This document shows, in pieces, positions 1 to 9,238 of a DNA stretch of 64,000 nucleotides. The first letter of the stretch is position 1. Every line of letters starts with the position of its first letter. The stretch spans positions 1,860,001 through 1,924,000 of the forward strand of contig NZ_BLKZ01000001.1 in assembly GCF_010723575.1 (NCBI RefSeq). The letters are read 5' to 3'. A program made the position numbers and the translations under genes. Origin of the DNA: Mycobacterium bourgelatii (GTDB lineage Bacteria; Actinomycetota; Actinomycetes; Mycobacteriales; Mycobacteriaceae). Below the pieces are notes generated by a model, which did not search any database, was not told the origin of the DNA, and saw nothing but the letters and a program-made list of their open reading frames with translations.

Positions 1-3000
1 ACTCCCGCCGCGGTGGCAGGGGCGTGCGGCCGGTCAACACCAGACGACGAGCGCCGCGATCGACCAGCCAACCCGCCATCAACACACCGAGGGCACCCAG
101 GCCGCCGGTGATCAGATAGGCCGCGTCGGGCCTGCAGTGCAGCGGTGCTCGCCGCGGCCCGCCGCTGATCGGCGCCAACGAGGGGGCGAGGACTTCCCCG
201 TCGCGCACCACCAGGATCGACTTGCTGGGTGCGCCGAGCAGAGTCTCGTCGAATTCGTCGTCGGCCGCGAGATCGACCAAGCCGCCCCACAATTCGGGGT
301 GCTCGGCGGCGATGACACCGGCCAGTCCCCACAAGAAGCTCTGCCGCAGCGCGTCGGGGGACACCGACTCGTGGACCCCGCGCGTGAGAATCCACAGTGA
401 CGCTGGTTGCTGCGGATCCCGTTGCGCCAACGCGCGTACCAGGGCGGTGATTTCGGCGGTGACTCGGACCGCGTAGTCGACATCCGCCTCGGCTGGTGCA
501 TCGGCCTGTGCAGGCGCCCGGTACACGACATAGCGCGCCTCGGACACCTCGTTCGGTGCGAAGCCCGACTCGACCACGGCAACAGACGCCGGATCGACCT
601 GCGCGCCGGCTGGATCTGTCCGGGGTTGCCAATCGATGGTGTGTACGAACTTCGTTGCATCGGTTGACGTTTGGGTCGGCTGGGTGTCAGCCAAGTCCAA
701 CGCCCGATAGCGCAGGGACCGAATCGACGCCCACGGTGCTTCGCCGCGAGGCGCGACGGTGACGTCGACGATCACGCCGTCGGCGTCGGAAGCGTTGCGC
801 TGCAGCGTCAGCGAGCCTCGCGTTGCCGCTCCGACGCTCTTCAGGTCGGTCACGGACACGTGCGCGATGCTTTCCGGCACGTACAAGCGCGTATCACTGA
901 CGTCAGCGAGAGCGCCGACGAGGATGGCGGCGTCGAGCAGTGGCCCGACCGATCCGTCGGGCAGTGCATCGGGAAGCGCGACCGTGGCCGCCAGGGTGGT
1001 GAGGCCCGGTGTAGTTCTCCACGAAGCCAGCGACCATTCGAAGGCCACGCCGTCGACGCCGCGCAGGGCGAGCAGGTCGGCCACGTCGGGGATCGGTTCG
1101 CTGTGACCGTTCTGGTTTGCGCTGGCGGAGCCGGTCGAGACGGCGGTCGCGGCCGAAGCCGGCGCAAGCTGCGCGACAGCGTGTCGCGTCCACGAGTCCG
1201 GCGGCGTGTCGGTGGCCGGACTCGAGGCCAGGCTGACCGACTGTCCGTCGGCGAAGACTTGCACCACCCGCGGTTGGGTGAGGAAAACGGGTTGCTCGAA
1301 CCGGACATCGGAAAGCCCCGAGAAGCCCAATTCCACTGCAGCACAAAGCATTGTGTGCAGCACGACGGATGCCGGGACCACCTCGGTGCCATGGAACAGA
1401 TGCCGGCCGGGGTATGGCCTGGCGTCTGGTCCCAGCCGCGCTTGCCATAGGTGAGAGGGCGGGTTCGACACCACGTCGGTGCGCTGGCCCAGCAGTGTTC
1501 CCCGCTGCGGTGCCGATCCAGCGACGCTGTTCGCACGCTTGGTGCTGAGCCAGTGGCGGGTGTGCTGCCAGGGAGTGGTGGGGATGACGGGATGGGGTTC
1601 GGGGGGATGAGGGGTGTTGGGCGGATGCGCGGTGTGAACGGTGTTGAGGTTGGTGTGGAAGGTGATGGTGTCGTCGGTATCGCGTTGCAGCGTCCCGATG
1701 CTCGTGTACTTCGTCCCGTGCTGGGCGGTGTGCAGCGTGTCGATGATGGCCTGGGTCAGCAGCGGGTGGGCGCTGATCTCGATGAAGGTGTGGTGAGAGG
1801 TTTCGGCCCCGCCGCCGGCCCGGGCGATCGCCTGCTGGAAATGGACCGGGTTGCGCATGTTGGTGGCCCAGTGCTCGGCGTCGAAGCTCGGGGTGCGGTC
1901 GAGGTCGTCATACGTGGTGGAGATGATCGGAATCGTCGGGTTGCACGGCGCCAGATCCGCGAGTTCGGAACGCATCGCCGGCTGCAGCGCATCCATGGCC
2001 GGATTGTGCGGTGCCACTTCGATATTGACGCGGCTGGCGAAGCGGTCCCGGGTGCGGACCCGGGCGATCAACTCGTCGATCTGCTCGGTGGGCCCGGAAA
2101 TCACGGTCTGCCGAGGTGAGTTGTAGATCCCGAGCGTCACGTCGGGATAGTCGGCGATCAGCGCCTCGGTGGCTGCCGCGTCGAGCTCGAGTAGGGCCAT
2201 GCCGCCCTGGCCGGACAACGGCGCCATCAGCCGGGACCTGGTCGCGGTTACCCGCAACCCCTCCGCCGGGGTCAATGCGCCGGCCACTACGGCGGCAGCC
2301 ACCTCGCCCATCGAGTGCCCGATGACCAGATCGGGGTGGACCCCGTAGGAGCGCCACAACCCGGTCAGCGCGAGTTGCATGCCGATCAGGCCGAGTTGGA
2401 TCTGCTCGATGCCGACCAGCTCCTTGCCGCCGGCCAGCACGTCGTAGAGCGAGAAGCCGGCCTCGGCGACGAAGATCGGATCCAGCTCATCGACCATAGC
2501 GGCGAAAGCCGGCTCGTCGGCGAGCAATTGACGGCCCATGCCGGGCCACTGCGAGCCGCGGCCGGAGTAGACGAACACCGTGCCCGGACCCGGTTCGCCG
2601 TCGCGCGGGCCCACCACGCCGGGCGCGTGTTGGCCGGCCGCCAGCGCCCGTAGCCCGGCGACTGCCTGCGCGCGGTCTCGGGCCACGACGGTGCCGAACA
2701 ATGATTGCCGGGACCGGTGGTGGTTGACGGTATGGGCGACGTCGGCAAGCTCCACGTCGGCGCCCGCGCCCTCCATCCAATCGGCCAGCACCCCGGCCGT
2801 CGCGGCCACTCGTTGCGATGTCTTGCCGGCGATCACGAGGGTGGACAGCGCGGTCGGCGGACCCGGCTCTTGGTCCCGCTCGGTTGCCCCGAGTACCTCC
2901 TGGCCCTGTTCGAGCACCACGTGGGCGTTGGTCCCGCCGAATCCGAACGACGACACACCGGCCCGCCTGGGGTGGCCGGTCTCTGGCCAATCCAACTGCG

Positions 3001-4483
3001 TGTCAACAACTTTCAGTCGCAAGTCATTGAACGGTATGTGCGGATTGGGACTCTGGAAGCGTTGGTTCGGCGGAATCTGGCCGCGTTGCACCGCCAGCAC
3101 CGCCTTGATGAAACCCGCGATTCCGGCCGCCGCTTCGGTGTGGCCGAGGTTGGTCTTGACGGCGCCGATGAGCAGGGGAGCCTCGGGCGGACGTCCCCGG
3201 CCCAGTACGGTGCCGAGGGCCCGGGCTTCGATCGGGTCGCCCAAAAGCGTTCCGGTGCCGTGGGCTTCGACGTAGTCGACCTCGTTGGGCTGCATCCCCG
3301 CGTTGGTGTAGGCGGCACGCAGCACGGCCATTTGGGCCGCGGGGTTCGGCGCCATCAGCCCGTTGGAGCGCCCATCCTGGTTCACCGCCGAGCCGCAGAT
3401 GACCGCCAACACTCGATCGCCGTCGCGCTGGGCATCGGTCAGGCGCTTGAGCACCACCACCCCGGCGCCCTCGCCGCGCACAAAGCCGTCGGCCGCCGCG
3501 TCGAACGCGCGGCAGGCGCCGGTCGGGGACAACGCGCCGACCTGGTCGAAGCCACGAAAAACCGCCGGGGACAACAGAAGATTGACACCCGCGGCGATCG
3601 CCAGCTGGGAATCCTGGGTCCGCAGGCTCTGGCAGGCCAGGTGGATGGCCACCAACGACGACGAGCACGCGGTGTCGACCGCCACCGAGGGGCCGCGCAG
3701 GTCAAGGAAATACGACAGCCGGTTGGCGATGATGCTCATCGCGCCACCGGTGTTGCTCCAGCTGTCGACCTGCGACAGTTCGGTGGCCGCGATCGCGCCG
3801 TATTCGCTCAGGCAGGATCCGGCGAAGACCCCGGTCTGTGAGCGTCGCAGCGAGCTGGGCGGAATCCCCGCGTGCTCCAACGCTTCCCAAGCCACTTCCA
3901 GCAGCAGGCGCTGCTGCGGGTCCATCTTGTCGGCTTCACTGGCGGAGATCTCGAAGAATTCCGCGTCGAAGGCGTCGATGTCGGACAGGAACGAGCCCCA
4001 CCGGGTGGTGCGAGCGAGTACCGCCGCTTCCTCCGGGGATCCGCCCTCGAACGGCTGCCAGCGCTCGGCCGGCACCTGCCCGATCGAGGAACGGCGTTCA
4101 CACATGAACTCCCACAACGCATCTGGGCTGTTGATCCCGCCCGGGAAGCGGCACCCCATCCCGATGACGGCGATCGGCTCTTCGAGCGAGTTGCGTGCCG
4201 GACGTTTCTGTGCGGCTTCGGATGCCGGATCCGGTTCGGGCGCGGTGAGGTAGGCGGCCAGGGCGTTGATCGTGGGGTGTTCCCAGAAGTCGATCGGCGA
4301 CACGGGTTTGCCCAGCAGTTCGGACAACTCGCCGGACAGCACGACCGCGTCGCGGGAGCTGACGCCGAGGTCGGCCAGTGACAGGCTGGGGTCTACCTCA
4401 TCCGGCGTACAGCCGATATTGGTCACCAAGTAGTCGATCAGCCAATGGCGAAGGTCGGCTTCGTCATTGATGCTGGCCGTCAT
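1..4483 (-). CDS. ppsA: Phthiocerol synthase type I polyketide synthase PpsA (3' end cut by window edge)
   Basis: First PKS of the phthiocerol assembly line: it takes a fatty acyl chain from the FadD26 acyl-adenylate and extends it. About 1494 residues are visible. In order: an N-terminal ACP (LGVSSRD around residue 45), a ketosynthase with DTACSSS near residue 275 and the usual HGTGT/NxGHT region, and an acyltransferase with GHSMGEVAAA near residue 720 and VAPHNPAMD downstream. A dehydratase-like region follows near residues 1020-1180, and a ketoreductase starts with TGGLGALG about 30 residues before the edge. M. tuberculosis PpsA is about 1876 aa, so roughly 380 residues (rest of KR plus ACP) lie outside. 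The start ATG overlaps the fadD26 stop (ATGA), so the two are translationally coupled. The frame is continuous between the N-terminal and KR regions. The dehydratase-like part looks inactive (see findings). Confidence 0.93.
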   Translation of the reverse strand, partial: MTASINDEADLRHWLIDYLVTNIGCTPDEVDPSLSLADLGVSSRDAVVLSGELSELLGKPVSPIDFWEHPTINALAAYLTAPEPDPASEAAQKRPARNSLEEPIAVIGMGCRFPGGINSPDALWEFMCERRSSIGQVPAERWQPFEGGSPEEAAVLARTTRWGSFLSDIDAFDAEFFEISASEADKMDPQQRLLLEVAWEALEHAGIPPSSLRRSQTGVFAGSCLSEYGAIAATELSQVDSWSNTGGAMSIIANRLSYFLDLRGPSVAVDTACSSSLVAIHLACQSLRTQDSQLAIAAGVNLLLSPAVFRGFDQVGALSPTGACRAFDAAADGFVRGEGAGVVVLKRLTDAQRDGDRVLAVICGSAVNQDGRSNGLMAPNPAAQMAVLRAAYTNAGMQPNEVDYVEAHGTGTLLGDPIEARALGTVLGRGRPPEAPLLIGAVKTNLGHTEAAAGIAGFIKAVLAVQRGQIPPNQRFQSPNPHIPFNDLRLKVVDTQLDWPETGHPRRAGVSSFGFGGTNAHVVLEQGQEVLGATERDQEPGPPTALSTLVIAGKTSQRVAATAGVLADWMEGAGADVELADVAHTVNHHRSRQSLFGTVVARDRAQAVAGLRALAAGQHAPGVVGPRDGEPGPGTVFVYSGRGSQWPGMGRQLLADEPAFAAMVDELDPIFVAEAGFSLYDVLAGGKELVGIEQIQLGLIGMQLALTGLWRSYGVHPDLVIGHSMGEVAAAVVAGALTPAEGLRVTATRSRLMAPLSGQGGMALLELDAAATEALIADYPDVTLGIYNSPRQTVISGPTEQIDELIARVRTRDRFASRVNIEVAPHNPAMDALQPAMRSELADLAPCNPTIPIISTTYDDLDRTPSFDAEHWATNMRNPVHFQQAIARAGGGAETSHHTFIEISAHPLLTQAIIDTLHTAQHGTKYTSIGTLQRDTDDTITFHTNLNTVHTAHPPNTPHPPEPHPVIPTTPWQHTRHWLSTKRANSVAGSAPQRGTLLGQRTDVVSNPPSHLWQARLGPDARPYPGRHLFHGTEVVPASVVLHTMLCAAVELGFSGLSDVRFEQPVFLTQPRVVQVFADGQSVSLASSPATDTPPDSWTRHAVAQLAPASAATAVSTGSASANQNGHSEPIPDVADLLALRGVDGVAFEWSLASWRTTPGLTTLAATVALPDALPDGSVGPLLDAAILVGALADVSDTRLYVPESIAHVSVTDLKSVGAATRGSLTLQRNASDADGVIVDVTVAPRGEAPWASIRSLRYRALDLADTQPTQTSTDATKFVHTIDWQPRTDPAGAQVDPASVAVVESGFAPNEVSEARYVVYRAPAQADAPAEADVDYAVRVTAEITALVRALAQRDPQQPASLWILTRGVHESVSPDALRQSFLWGLAGVIAAEHPELWGGLVDLAADDEFDETLLGAPSKSILVVRDGEVLAPSLAPISGGPRRAPLHCRPDAAYLITGGLGALGVLMAGWLVDRGARRLVLTGRTPLPPRRE

Positions 4484-6228
4484 ACGCTCACGTCCAGGCG
4501 TTTGAACCCATCGCTTCGATAACGCTCGACGCAGGCTGAACGCCGGATCTTGCCGCTCGTGGTGATCGGGATGGAGCCGGGGGCCACCAGTACCAGGTCG
4601 GCGACCCGCAGACTGTGTGACTTCGAAATCGCGTGCGTGACTTCCCGCTTCACCGTGCGCAGAGTGTGCGCGGCCTCTTCGGCCGAAGCGCCGCGCCGTT
4701 TCAGTTCGATGATGGCCACCAGTTGCTCGGTGATGTCGTCGGGCACTGCAATAGCGGCCACCCGTCCGCCGGTGATCTCCTGGATCGTGGCCTCGATGTC
4801 GTCGGGGTAGTGGTTGCGGCCGTCCACGATGAGCAGGTCCTTGATGCGGCCCATGATGAACAGCTCACCGTTGGACATGACGCCGAGGTCCCCGGTCCGC
4901 AGCCACGGGCCCTCGGGAGTTCCCGGCACGCGATTGACCAGCTTGGCGTTGAAGACACGTGCGGTCTGCTCGGGCTTGCGCCAGTAACCCATGGCCACAT
5001 GGTCGCCGTGCACCCATATCTCACCGACGGTTCCGGGCGGGTTCTCCACCATGGTCTCCGGGTCGACGATGCGCACCGCCGACGGGTCGGGCGAGCCGTA
5101 GGTGATCAGCTCGGTACCGAGGGTGCCTTCCGTGCACGGCCTGGCCTGACCGGCCGCGAGGTGCTCGTAGTCGAAACGGACCGTCCGGGGCGGAGTGCCT
5201 GGCTCGGGCGCCGCGACGTAGAGGGTGGCTTCGGCCAGACCGTAAGAAGGACGTACCACCGTCGGGTTGAGGTTGAACTTGGCGAATCGCTCCGTGAAAC
5301 GCCGCACCGTCGCGGCATGAATCCGCTCGCTGCCGCTGACGATGCCGACCACGTCGCCGAGGTCGAGTCCCTCCATGTCCTCGTCGGAGGTCCGGCGCAC
5401 GGCCAATTCGAAGGCGAAATTCGGTGCTGCGGAGAAGGACGATCCGGTCGTGGCGAGCAGTTGCATCCAGCACGCCGGACGGCGCAGGAACGACATCGGA
5501 CTCAGCAACACCGCGCGTCGGCCGGCCACCATCGGGGCGCAGATGCCGAGAATCAGGCCCATGTCGTGGAAGAGCGGCAGCCACGACACCACGGAGCCGT
5601 CCGGAATCTTTGACAGGTCGCCAAAGTACCCGTACAGGCTCTGCGTCACATTGGCGAGAACGTTCTTGTGCGACACAATCACACCGGCTGGCGTACGCGT
5701 CGAACCCGACGTGTACTGCAGATAAGCCGCCCCGGAGGACAGTTTCGGCAACTCCGCCGACTGAGGTGGGGCGTCCAAGTCGAGCAGATCGACTTCAATG
5801 ACAATCGGGGCCGGCTGCCCATTCTGCGCGCAGGCGTATTTAGTCACGTCGCCGACTACGGAAGACGTCGTGAGAATGGCAACCGGTGTGGAATCGCGCA
5901 GCACCGCCGAAACGCGATCGTCGTGAATCCCGTATTGCGGAGTGGAGAGCGGAACGGCGATGAATCCGGCTTGTAGCGCGCCGAGAAATGAAATGATGTA
6001 TTCTAGGCCCTGCGGCGCCAGAATCGCCACTCGGTCGCCAGGCACACCGCAGAGTTTGAGCTCTTCGGCGATGATGCACGCGCGGCTGTAGACCTGCGCC
6101 CAGGTCAGGTTCTCAGCAAAGCCCTTAGGGTCGATGCCGTAATCGAGGAAGGTGAATGCGGTGGTGTCGGCCTGCTGCTCAGCCCGCCGCTTCAGCAAAG
6201 CGGGAATGGATGAGTCGGTCACCGGCAT
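4480..6228 (-). CDS. fadD26: Long-chain fatty-acid--AMP ligase FadD26
   Basis: Fatty-acyl-AMP ligase (FAAL) of 582 residues that activates a long-chain fatty acid as acyl-adenylate and loads it on the N-terminal ACP of PpsA to begin phthiocerol synthesis. The AMP-binding P-loop YTSGSTRTPAG is near residue 170, followed by WLPLFHDMGL, the RPSYGLAEAT motif, the GDLG motif and SGKIRR near the C-terminus. All are typical of FAALs. The C-terminal ACVERYRSDGFKRLDV is as I recall M. tuberculosis FadD26, and the length (583 aa there) agrees. A good ribosome site (AAGGGGAG, about 7 nt spacing) precedes the ATG. The gene overlaps ppsA by 4 nt. In M. tuberculosis, loss of FadD26 abolishes PDIM. Confidence 0.95.
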   Translation of the reverse strand: MPVTDSSIPALLKRRAEQQADTTAFTFLDYGIDPKGFAENLTWAQVYSRACIIAEELKLCGVPGDRVAILAPQGLEYIISFLGALQAGFIAVPLSTPQYGIHDDRVSAVLRDSTPVAILTTSSVVGDVTKYACAQNGQPAPIVIEVDLLDLDAPPQSAELPKLSSGAAYLQYTSGSTRTPAGVIVSHKNVLANVTQSLYGYFGDLSKIPDGSVVSWLPLFHDMGLILGICAPMVAGRRAVLLSPMSFLRRPACWMQLLATTGSSFSAAPNFAFELAVRRTSDEDMEGLDLGDVVGIVSGSERIHAATVRRFTERFAKFNLNPTVVRPSYGLAEATLYVAAPEPGTPPRTVRFDYEHLAAGQARPCTEGTLGTELITYGSPDPSAVRIVDPETMVENPPGTVGEIWVHGDHVAMGYWRKPEQTARVFNAKLVNRVPGTPEGPWLRTGDLGVMSNGELFIMGRIKDLLIVDGRNHYPDDIEATIQEITGGRVAAIAVPDDITEQLVAIIELKRRGASAEEAAHTLRTVKREVTHAISKSHSLRVADLVLVAPGSIPITTSGKIRRSACVERYRSDGFKRLDVSV

Positions 6229-6914
6229 CGCGCTGTACTCCCCTTCGTTGGCTCAGGATTGTGCTGAGGTGTACACCTGGTGGACCGCCTGTCTGATCGC
6301 GCTACAGGGCTTCCAATCACTGTGAAGCCTGCCGGTCTGAGCTGACCAGGCTGCTCTGCCGGTTACGCAGATGCTTCATCGAAGCACCTCGTCGTGCCGC
6401 CAGATGACCGCCCCTAGACTAACCCCGTTCCCCTTATAAGTAGTCCGTGTAATAAAGGAAATCATCTACTGGGCCGGGAGCGGGCGGTATTGGCAGAATC
6501 CACATCCTTCCCACAGCCATCGACAATGCGATTGTGCGGGATATCGGTGGGCTCGAACCGCGTAGTTGGCGCTTCTACCAGGCATTTCGTCGCAATCTAC
6601 TGTGATTTTTGTGTTCTGTGGTGCCACAGTGACAGGTGATTCCCAGGGTGACTCGTGAGGCGTTTTTCTGGGACGATGGTGCCAGCCGTTTGGGACTGGC
6701 GTCCCGTTGTGATCAGGCTAACACTGGATCGGCCACGCAGGTCCGGCTGCCCCGGAAGGCGATCTGCGGACATCTCGCGGCCCATGTCGTGCCACCTCGC
6801 CCGTGACTCCCCTCCGGCTCGGTGCTAGTCGGCCGAGGCGAGTTGGGCGACCAGGACCCCGCCTGACGGCCACCCGGCCCCGGGCAAGGAACTTGGCCAC
6901 CTGGCTAAGCCGGA
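6229..6914. other. Intergenic region between tesA and fadD26, probable PDIM promoter region
   Basis: This 686-bp gap separates two genes read on the minus strand. I see no convincing gene; small open frames here resemble no family I know. M. tuberculosis has a small hypothetical gene (Rv2929) at this spot, but no counterpart is recognisable. A noticeably AT-rich patch lies at about 6425-6475 and is a reasonable place for the promoter of the fadD26-pps operon. A short perfect palindrome, CTGTGG-TG-CCACAG (6616-6629), could be an operator but is unproven. Confidence 0.5.
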
Positions 6915-7616
6915 TTACCCGTGCGGGAGGATGCGGTCCTCGATTTCTCCTGCCAGTTCCGGCAAATGATTATTGAGATAGAAATGGTCGCCGGGGAACT
7001 CGCGGAGGGAGAACTCGGCCGTCGTCCGGTCGCCCCACGGCTCCATGTCGTCACGGCTGGCAATCCAGTCCTTGTCGCCGATGAAGGCATAGATCGGGCA
7101 GGTCAGCTTGGTTTCCGGCGGGCAGGTGTAGCCGGCGATGGCACGCACGGCTCGCAGCGTCGGCAGGATTCCCACCCGGAACTCTTCGTCGGCGAAAAAG
7201 TCTGGACTGGTCCCGGTCATGCGGGCCACCAGGTCCAGCATTTCGTCATCCGTGAAGCCCTTTAATTGCTTGTACTTCACGTACCCCGGCGCCGAACAGG
7301 CCGACACAAAAAGTCCCAAATTGCGGTATCCCGCGGTCTGAAATCTCAGCGCCACTTCGAAAGCAACCATTCCGCCCATGCTGTGCCCGAAAAACGCGAC
7401 AGGAACGTCACGCCGCGCGGACGGCTTCATCATTGCGAAGATATCGTCGGCAAGGCCGGGAATGCTTTCCAGCGGCGGTAATCCGGAACGTTCGCTTTGG
7501 CCGGGATATTGCACCGCAACCCGCTTTATGTCGCCGGAGAATTCGCGAGAAAACTGCACATAATCTTTCGCCGTTCCGCCGGCGTGGGGAAAGATATACA
7601 GCGTTGGGGCAGTCAT
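6915..7616 (-). CDS. tesA: Type II thioesterase TesA
   Basis: Alpha/beta-hydrolase thioesterase that works with the Pps polyketide synthases, releasing product or clearing stalled chains in PDIM and phenolic glycolipid synthesis. The oxyanion/substrate region FPHAGG is at the N-terminus, the nucleophile Ser is in GHSMGG near residue 90, the acid is probably in GDKDWI near residue 180, and the catalytic His is in GDHFYL near residue 215. From the ATG chosen here it has 233 residues; an in-frame TTG at 7634 would add six. M. tuberculosis TesA is about 261 aa because it has an N-terminal extension. Here the matching extension is encoded upstream but separated by an 11-bp duplication that shifts the frame (see findings). 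The gene is divergent from sepIVA. Confidence 0.9.
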   Translation of the reverse strand: MTAPTLYIFPHAGGTAKDYVQFSREFSGDIKRVAVQYPGQSERSGLPPLESIPGLADDIFAMMKPSARRDVPVAFFGHSMGGMVAFEVALRFQTAGYRNLGLFVSACSAPGYVKYKQLKGFTDDEMLDLVARMTGTSPDFFADEEFRVGILPTLRAVRAIAGYTCPPETKLTCPIYAFIGDKDWIASRDDMEPWGDRTTAEFSLREFPGDHFYLNNHLPELAGEIEDRILPHG

Positions 7617-7880
7617 CGCTTCATCGCTATTCAATCGCTATTGCGGTTGTTCGAGCTCCCGTGCACCGGGCCACCATACCTGGGCCACGCGGCAGTCAAC
7701 GCCGACAACGGCCCGACCAGGTGGCGATACGCTGTAGGCAACGTGCCCGGCCGGCCGCCGGGCCTGCTGAAATACAAAAAGAAGAGCCGACACACCGGCG
7801 TCGCCACCGCCGTCACAGTCGTAACACCAGGCACACTGGTAACAACGTGGGTTTTTGCAAGATGCCAGGAGGGTATGGCC

Positions 7881-8618
7881 GTGTACCGAGTCTTTGAAGC
7901 GCTGGACGAGCTGAGTGCGATCGTCGAAGAAGCCCGCGGCGTGCCCATGACGGCGGGCTGTGTGGTGCCCCGCGGCGACGTGCTGGAGTTGATCGACGAC
8001 ATCAAAGACGCGATCCCGGGCGAGCTCGATGACGCCCAGGACGTGCTTGACGCCCGCGACACGATGCTGCACGACGCCAAGACCCACGCCGACTCGATGG
8101 TGTCGTCGGCGACGACCGAGGCGGATTCGATCCTCAATCACGCCCGCGCGGAGGCCGACCGGCTGCTTTCGGACGCGAAGGCTCAGGCGGACCGCATGGT
8201 CGGTGAGGCGCGTCAGCACAGCGAGCGCATGGTCGCCGAGGCCCGCGAGGAGGCGCATCGCCTCGCCGCCTCGGCCAAGCGGGAGTACGAGGCCAGTGTC
8301 AGCAGGGCGCAGTCCGAATGCGACCGGCTGATCGAGAACGGCAACATCTCCTACGAGAAGGCAGTGCAAGAGGGCATCAAGGAGCAGCAGCGCCTGGTGT
8401 CGCAAAACGAGGTGGTGCAGGCGGCCAACGCGGAGGCCACGCGGCTTATCGACACCGCTCACGCCGAGGCAGACCGGCTTCGCGGCGAGTGCGACATCTA
8501 CGTCGACAACAAGCTCGCCGAGTTCGAAGAGTTCCTCAACGGCACGCTTCGTTCCGTCGGCCGCGGCCGCCACCAGCTGCGCACCGCCGCCGGCACCCAC
8601 GACTACGTGACGCGATAG
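7881..8618 (+). CDS. sepIVA: Septation factor SepIVA, DivIVA-domain protein
   Basis: Ortholog of M. tuberculosis Rv2927c/SepIVA, a DivIVA-like coiled-coil protein needed for septation and intracellular membrane organisation in mycobacteria. It has 245 residues, the same length as I recall for Rv2927c. The N-terminus (YRVFEALDELSAIVEEARG) forms the DivIVA-like head. It is followed by a long Ala/Glu/Asp/Arg-rich heptad region (residues about 50-215) with repeated AxxEADR and DAKxxAD patterns. I chose GTG 7881 because AGGAGGG lies 7 nt upstream of it; an ATG at 7875 sits only 1 nt after that site and would add two residues. It is divergent from tesA and probably leads the operon continuing into the YceD-like gene. 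Confidence 0.88.
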   Translation: MYRVFEALDELSAIVEEARGVPMTAGCVVPRGDVLELIDDIKDAIPGELDDAQDVLDARDTMLHDAKTHADSMVSSATTEADSILNHARAEADRLLSDAKAQADRMVGEARQHSERMVAEAREEAHRLAASAKREYEASVSRAQSECDRLIENGNISYEKAVQEGIKEQQRLVSQNEVVQAANAEATRLIDTAHAEADRLRGECDIYVDNKLAEFEEFLNGTLRSVGRGRHQLRTAAGTHDYVTR

Positions 8619-8641
8619 TCCGATCCGGGGCTCCCGCGCCG

Positions 8642-8647
8642 TAGGAT
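8642..8647 (+). promoter_or_regulatory. Predicted -10 hexamer for a leaderless transcript of the YceD-like gene
   Basis: TAGGAT ends exactly 6 nt before the ATG at 8654, so transcription would begin at or next to the start codon. No Shine-Dalgarno sequence lies in the gap. No clear -35 element was identified. Confidence 0.5.
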
Positions 8648-8653
8648 TTCCCT

Positions 8654-9238
8654 ATGGCGAGGCATCACAGCCAGACAACACATCGACACCCAACCGGGCA
8701 GTTGGCGATCGACGTCGCACGGTTGGGGCGACGCCCAGGAGCCATGTTCACGGTGCAGGACACCGTAGACAGCCCGGCACGCATCGGCGTGGCACTGATC
8801 GCGATCCAACGGGGTGCCCCGCTCGAGCGTGACCTGCGGGTGGAGTCGGTCTCCGAAGGCGTCTTGGTGACCGGGACGGTCGCTGCGCCCACCTCCGGTG
8901 AGTGCAGCCGCTGCCTGAATCCCATCGAGGGGCACGTGCAGGTCACGTTGACCGAGCTGTTCGCCTACCCGGACAGTTTGACCGAGCGGACCACCGAAGA
9001 CGACGAGGTCGGGCACGTCGTCGACCAGACCGTCGACCTCGAACAACCCATCATCGACGCCGTCGGCCTCGAACTTCCTTTCTCGCCGGTGTGCCGTCCC
9101 GATTGCCAGGGACTGTGTCCGCAGTGCGGCATCGTCCTCGACGCCGAACCCGGCCACCAGCATGACCAGATCGACCCGCGGTGGGCCAAGCTGGCGCAAA
9201 TGCTCGAACCCGAGAGCCCGGAGCGGGGTGGCCGGTGA
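8654..9238 (+). CDS. YceD/DUF177 family protein
   Basis: Ortholog of M. tuberculosis Rv2926c, 194 residues. The YceD (DUF177) family is linked to 23S rRNA metabolism and often sits beside rpmF. In mycobacteria it sits just before rnc, as here. It has a Cys pair (CSRC, near residue 77) and a CxxxC...CxxC cluster near the C-terminus (CRPDCQGLCPQC) that may bind a metal, plus an acidic stretch with TEDDEVGHVVD in the middle. Its stop overlaps the rnc start (GTGA). The biochemical role is not known. Confidence 0.82.
   Translation: MARHHSQTTHRHPTGQLAIDVARLGRRPGAMFTVQDTVDSPARIGVALIAIQRGAPLERDLRVESVSEGVLVTGTVAAPTSGECSRCLNPIEGHVQVTLTELFAYPDSLTERTTEDDEVGHVVDQTVDLEQPIIDAVGLELPFSPVCRPDCQGLCPQCGIVLDAEPGHQHDQIDPRWAKLAQMLEPESPERGGR

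Noticed and set aside
671..1450. Plus-strand open frame of 259 codons inside ppsA
   Set aside because: It is antisense to the dehydratase-like part of PpsA and resembles no protein.
1..4483. Possible PpsA/PpsB chimera made by recombination across their similar acyltransferase regions
   Set aside because: The distance from the start to the ketoreductase motif (about 1455 residues) fits the known PpsA length of about 1876 aa with a dehydratase-like region, while PpsB (about 1538 aa) has no room for it. The gene looks colinear with PpsA.
6597..6900. Small minus-strand open frames as a counterpart of Rv2929
   Set aside because: They resemble nothing I know, are rich in Arg/Gly/Pro as expected from chance frames, and have no clear ribosome site.
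7497..7880. Extended N-terminus for SepIVA (starts up to 128 codons upstream)
   Set aside because: The upstream part overlaps tesA in antisense, and AGGAGGG is correctly spaced only for GTG 7881, which gives the 245-residue length of the M. tuberculosis protein.
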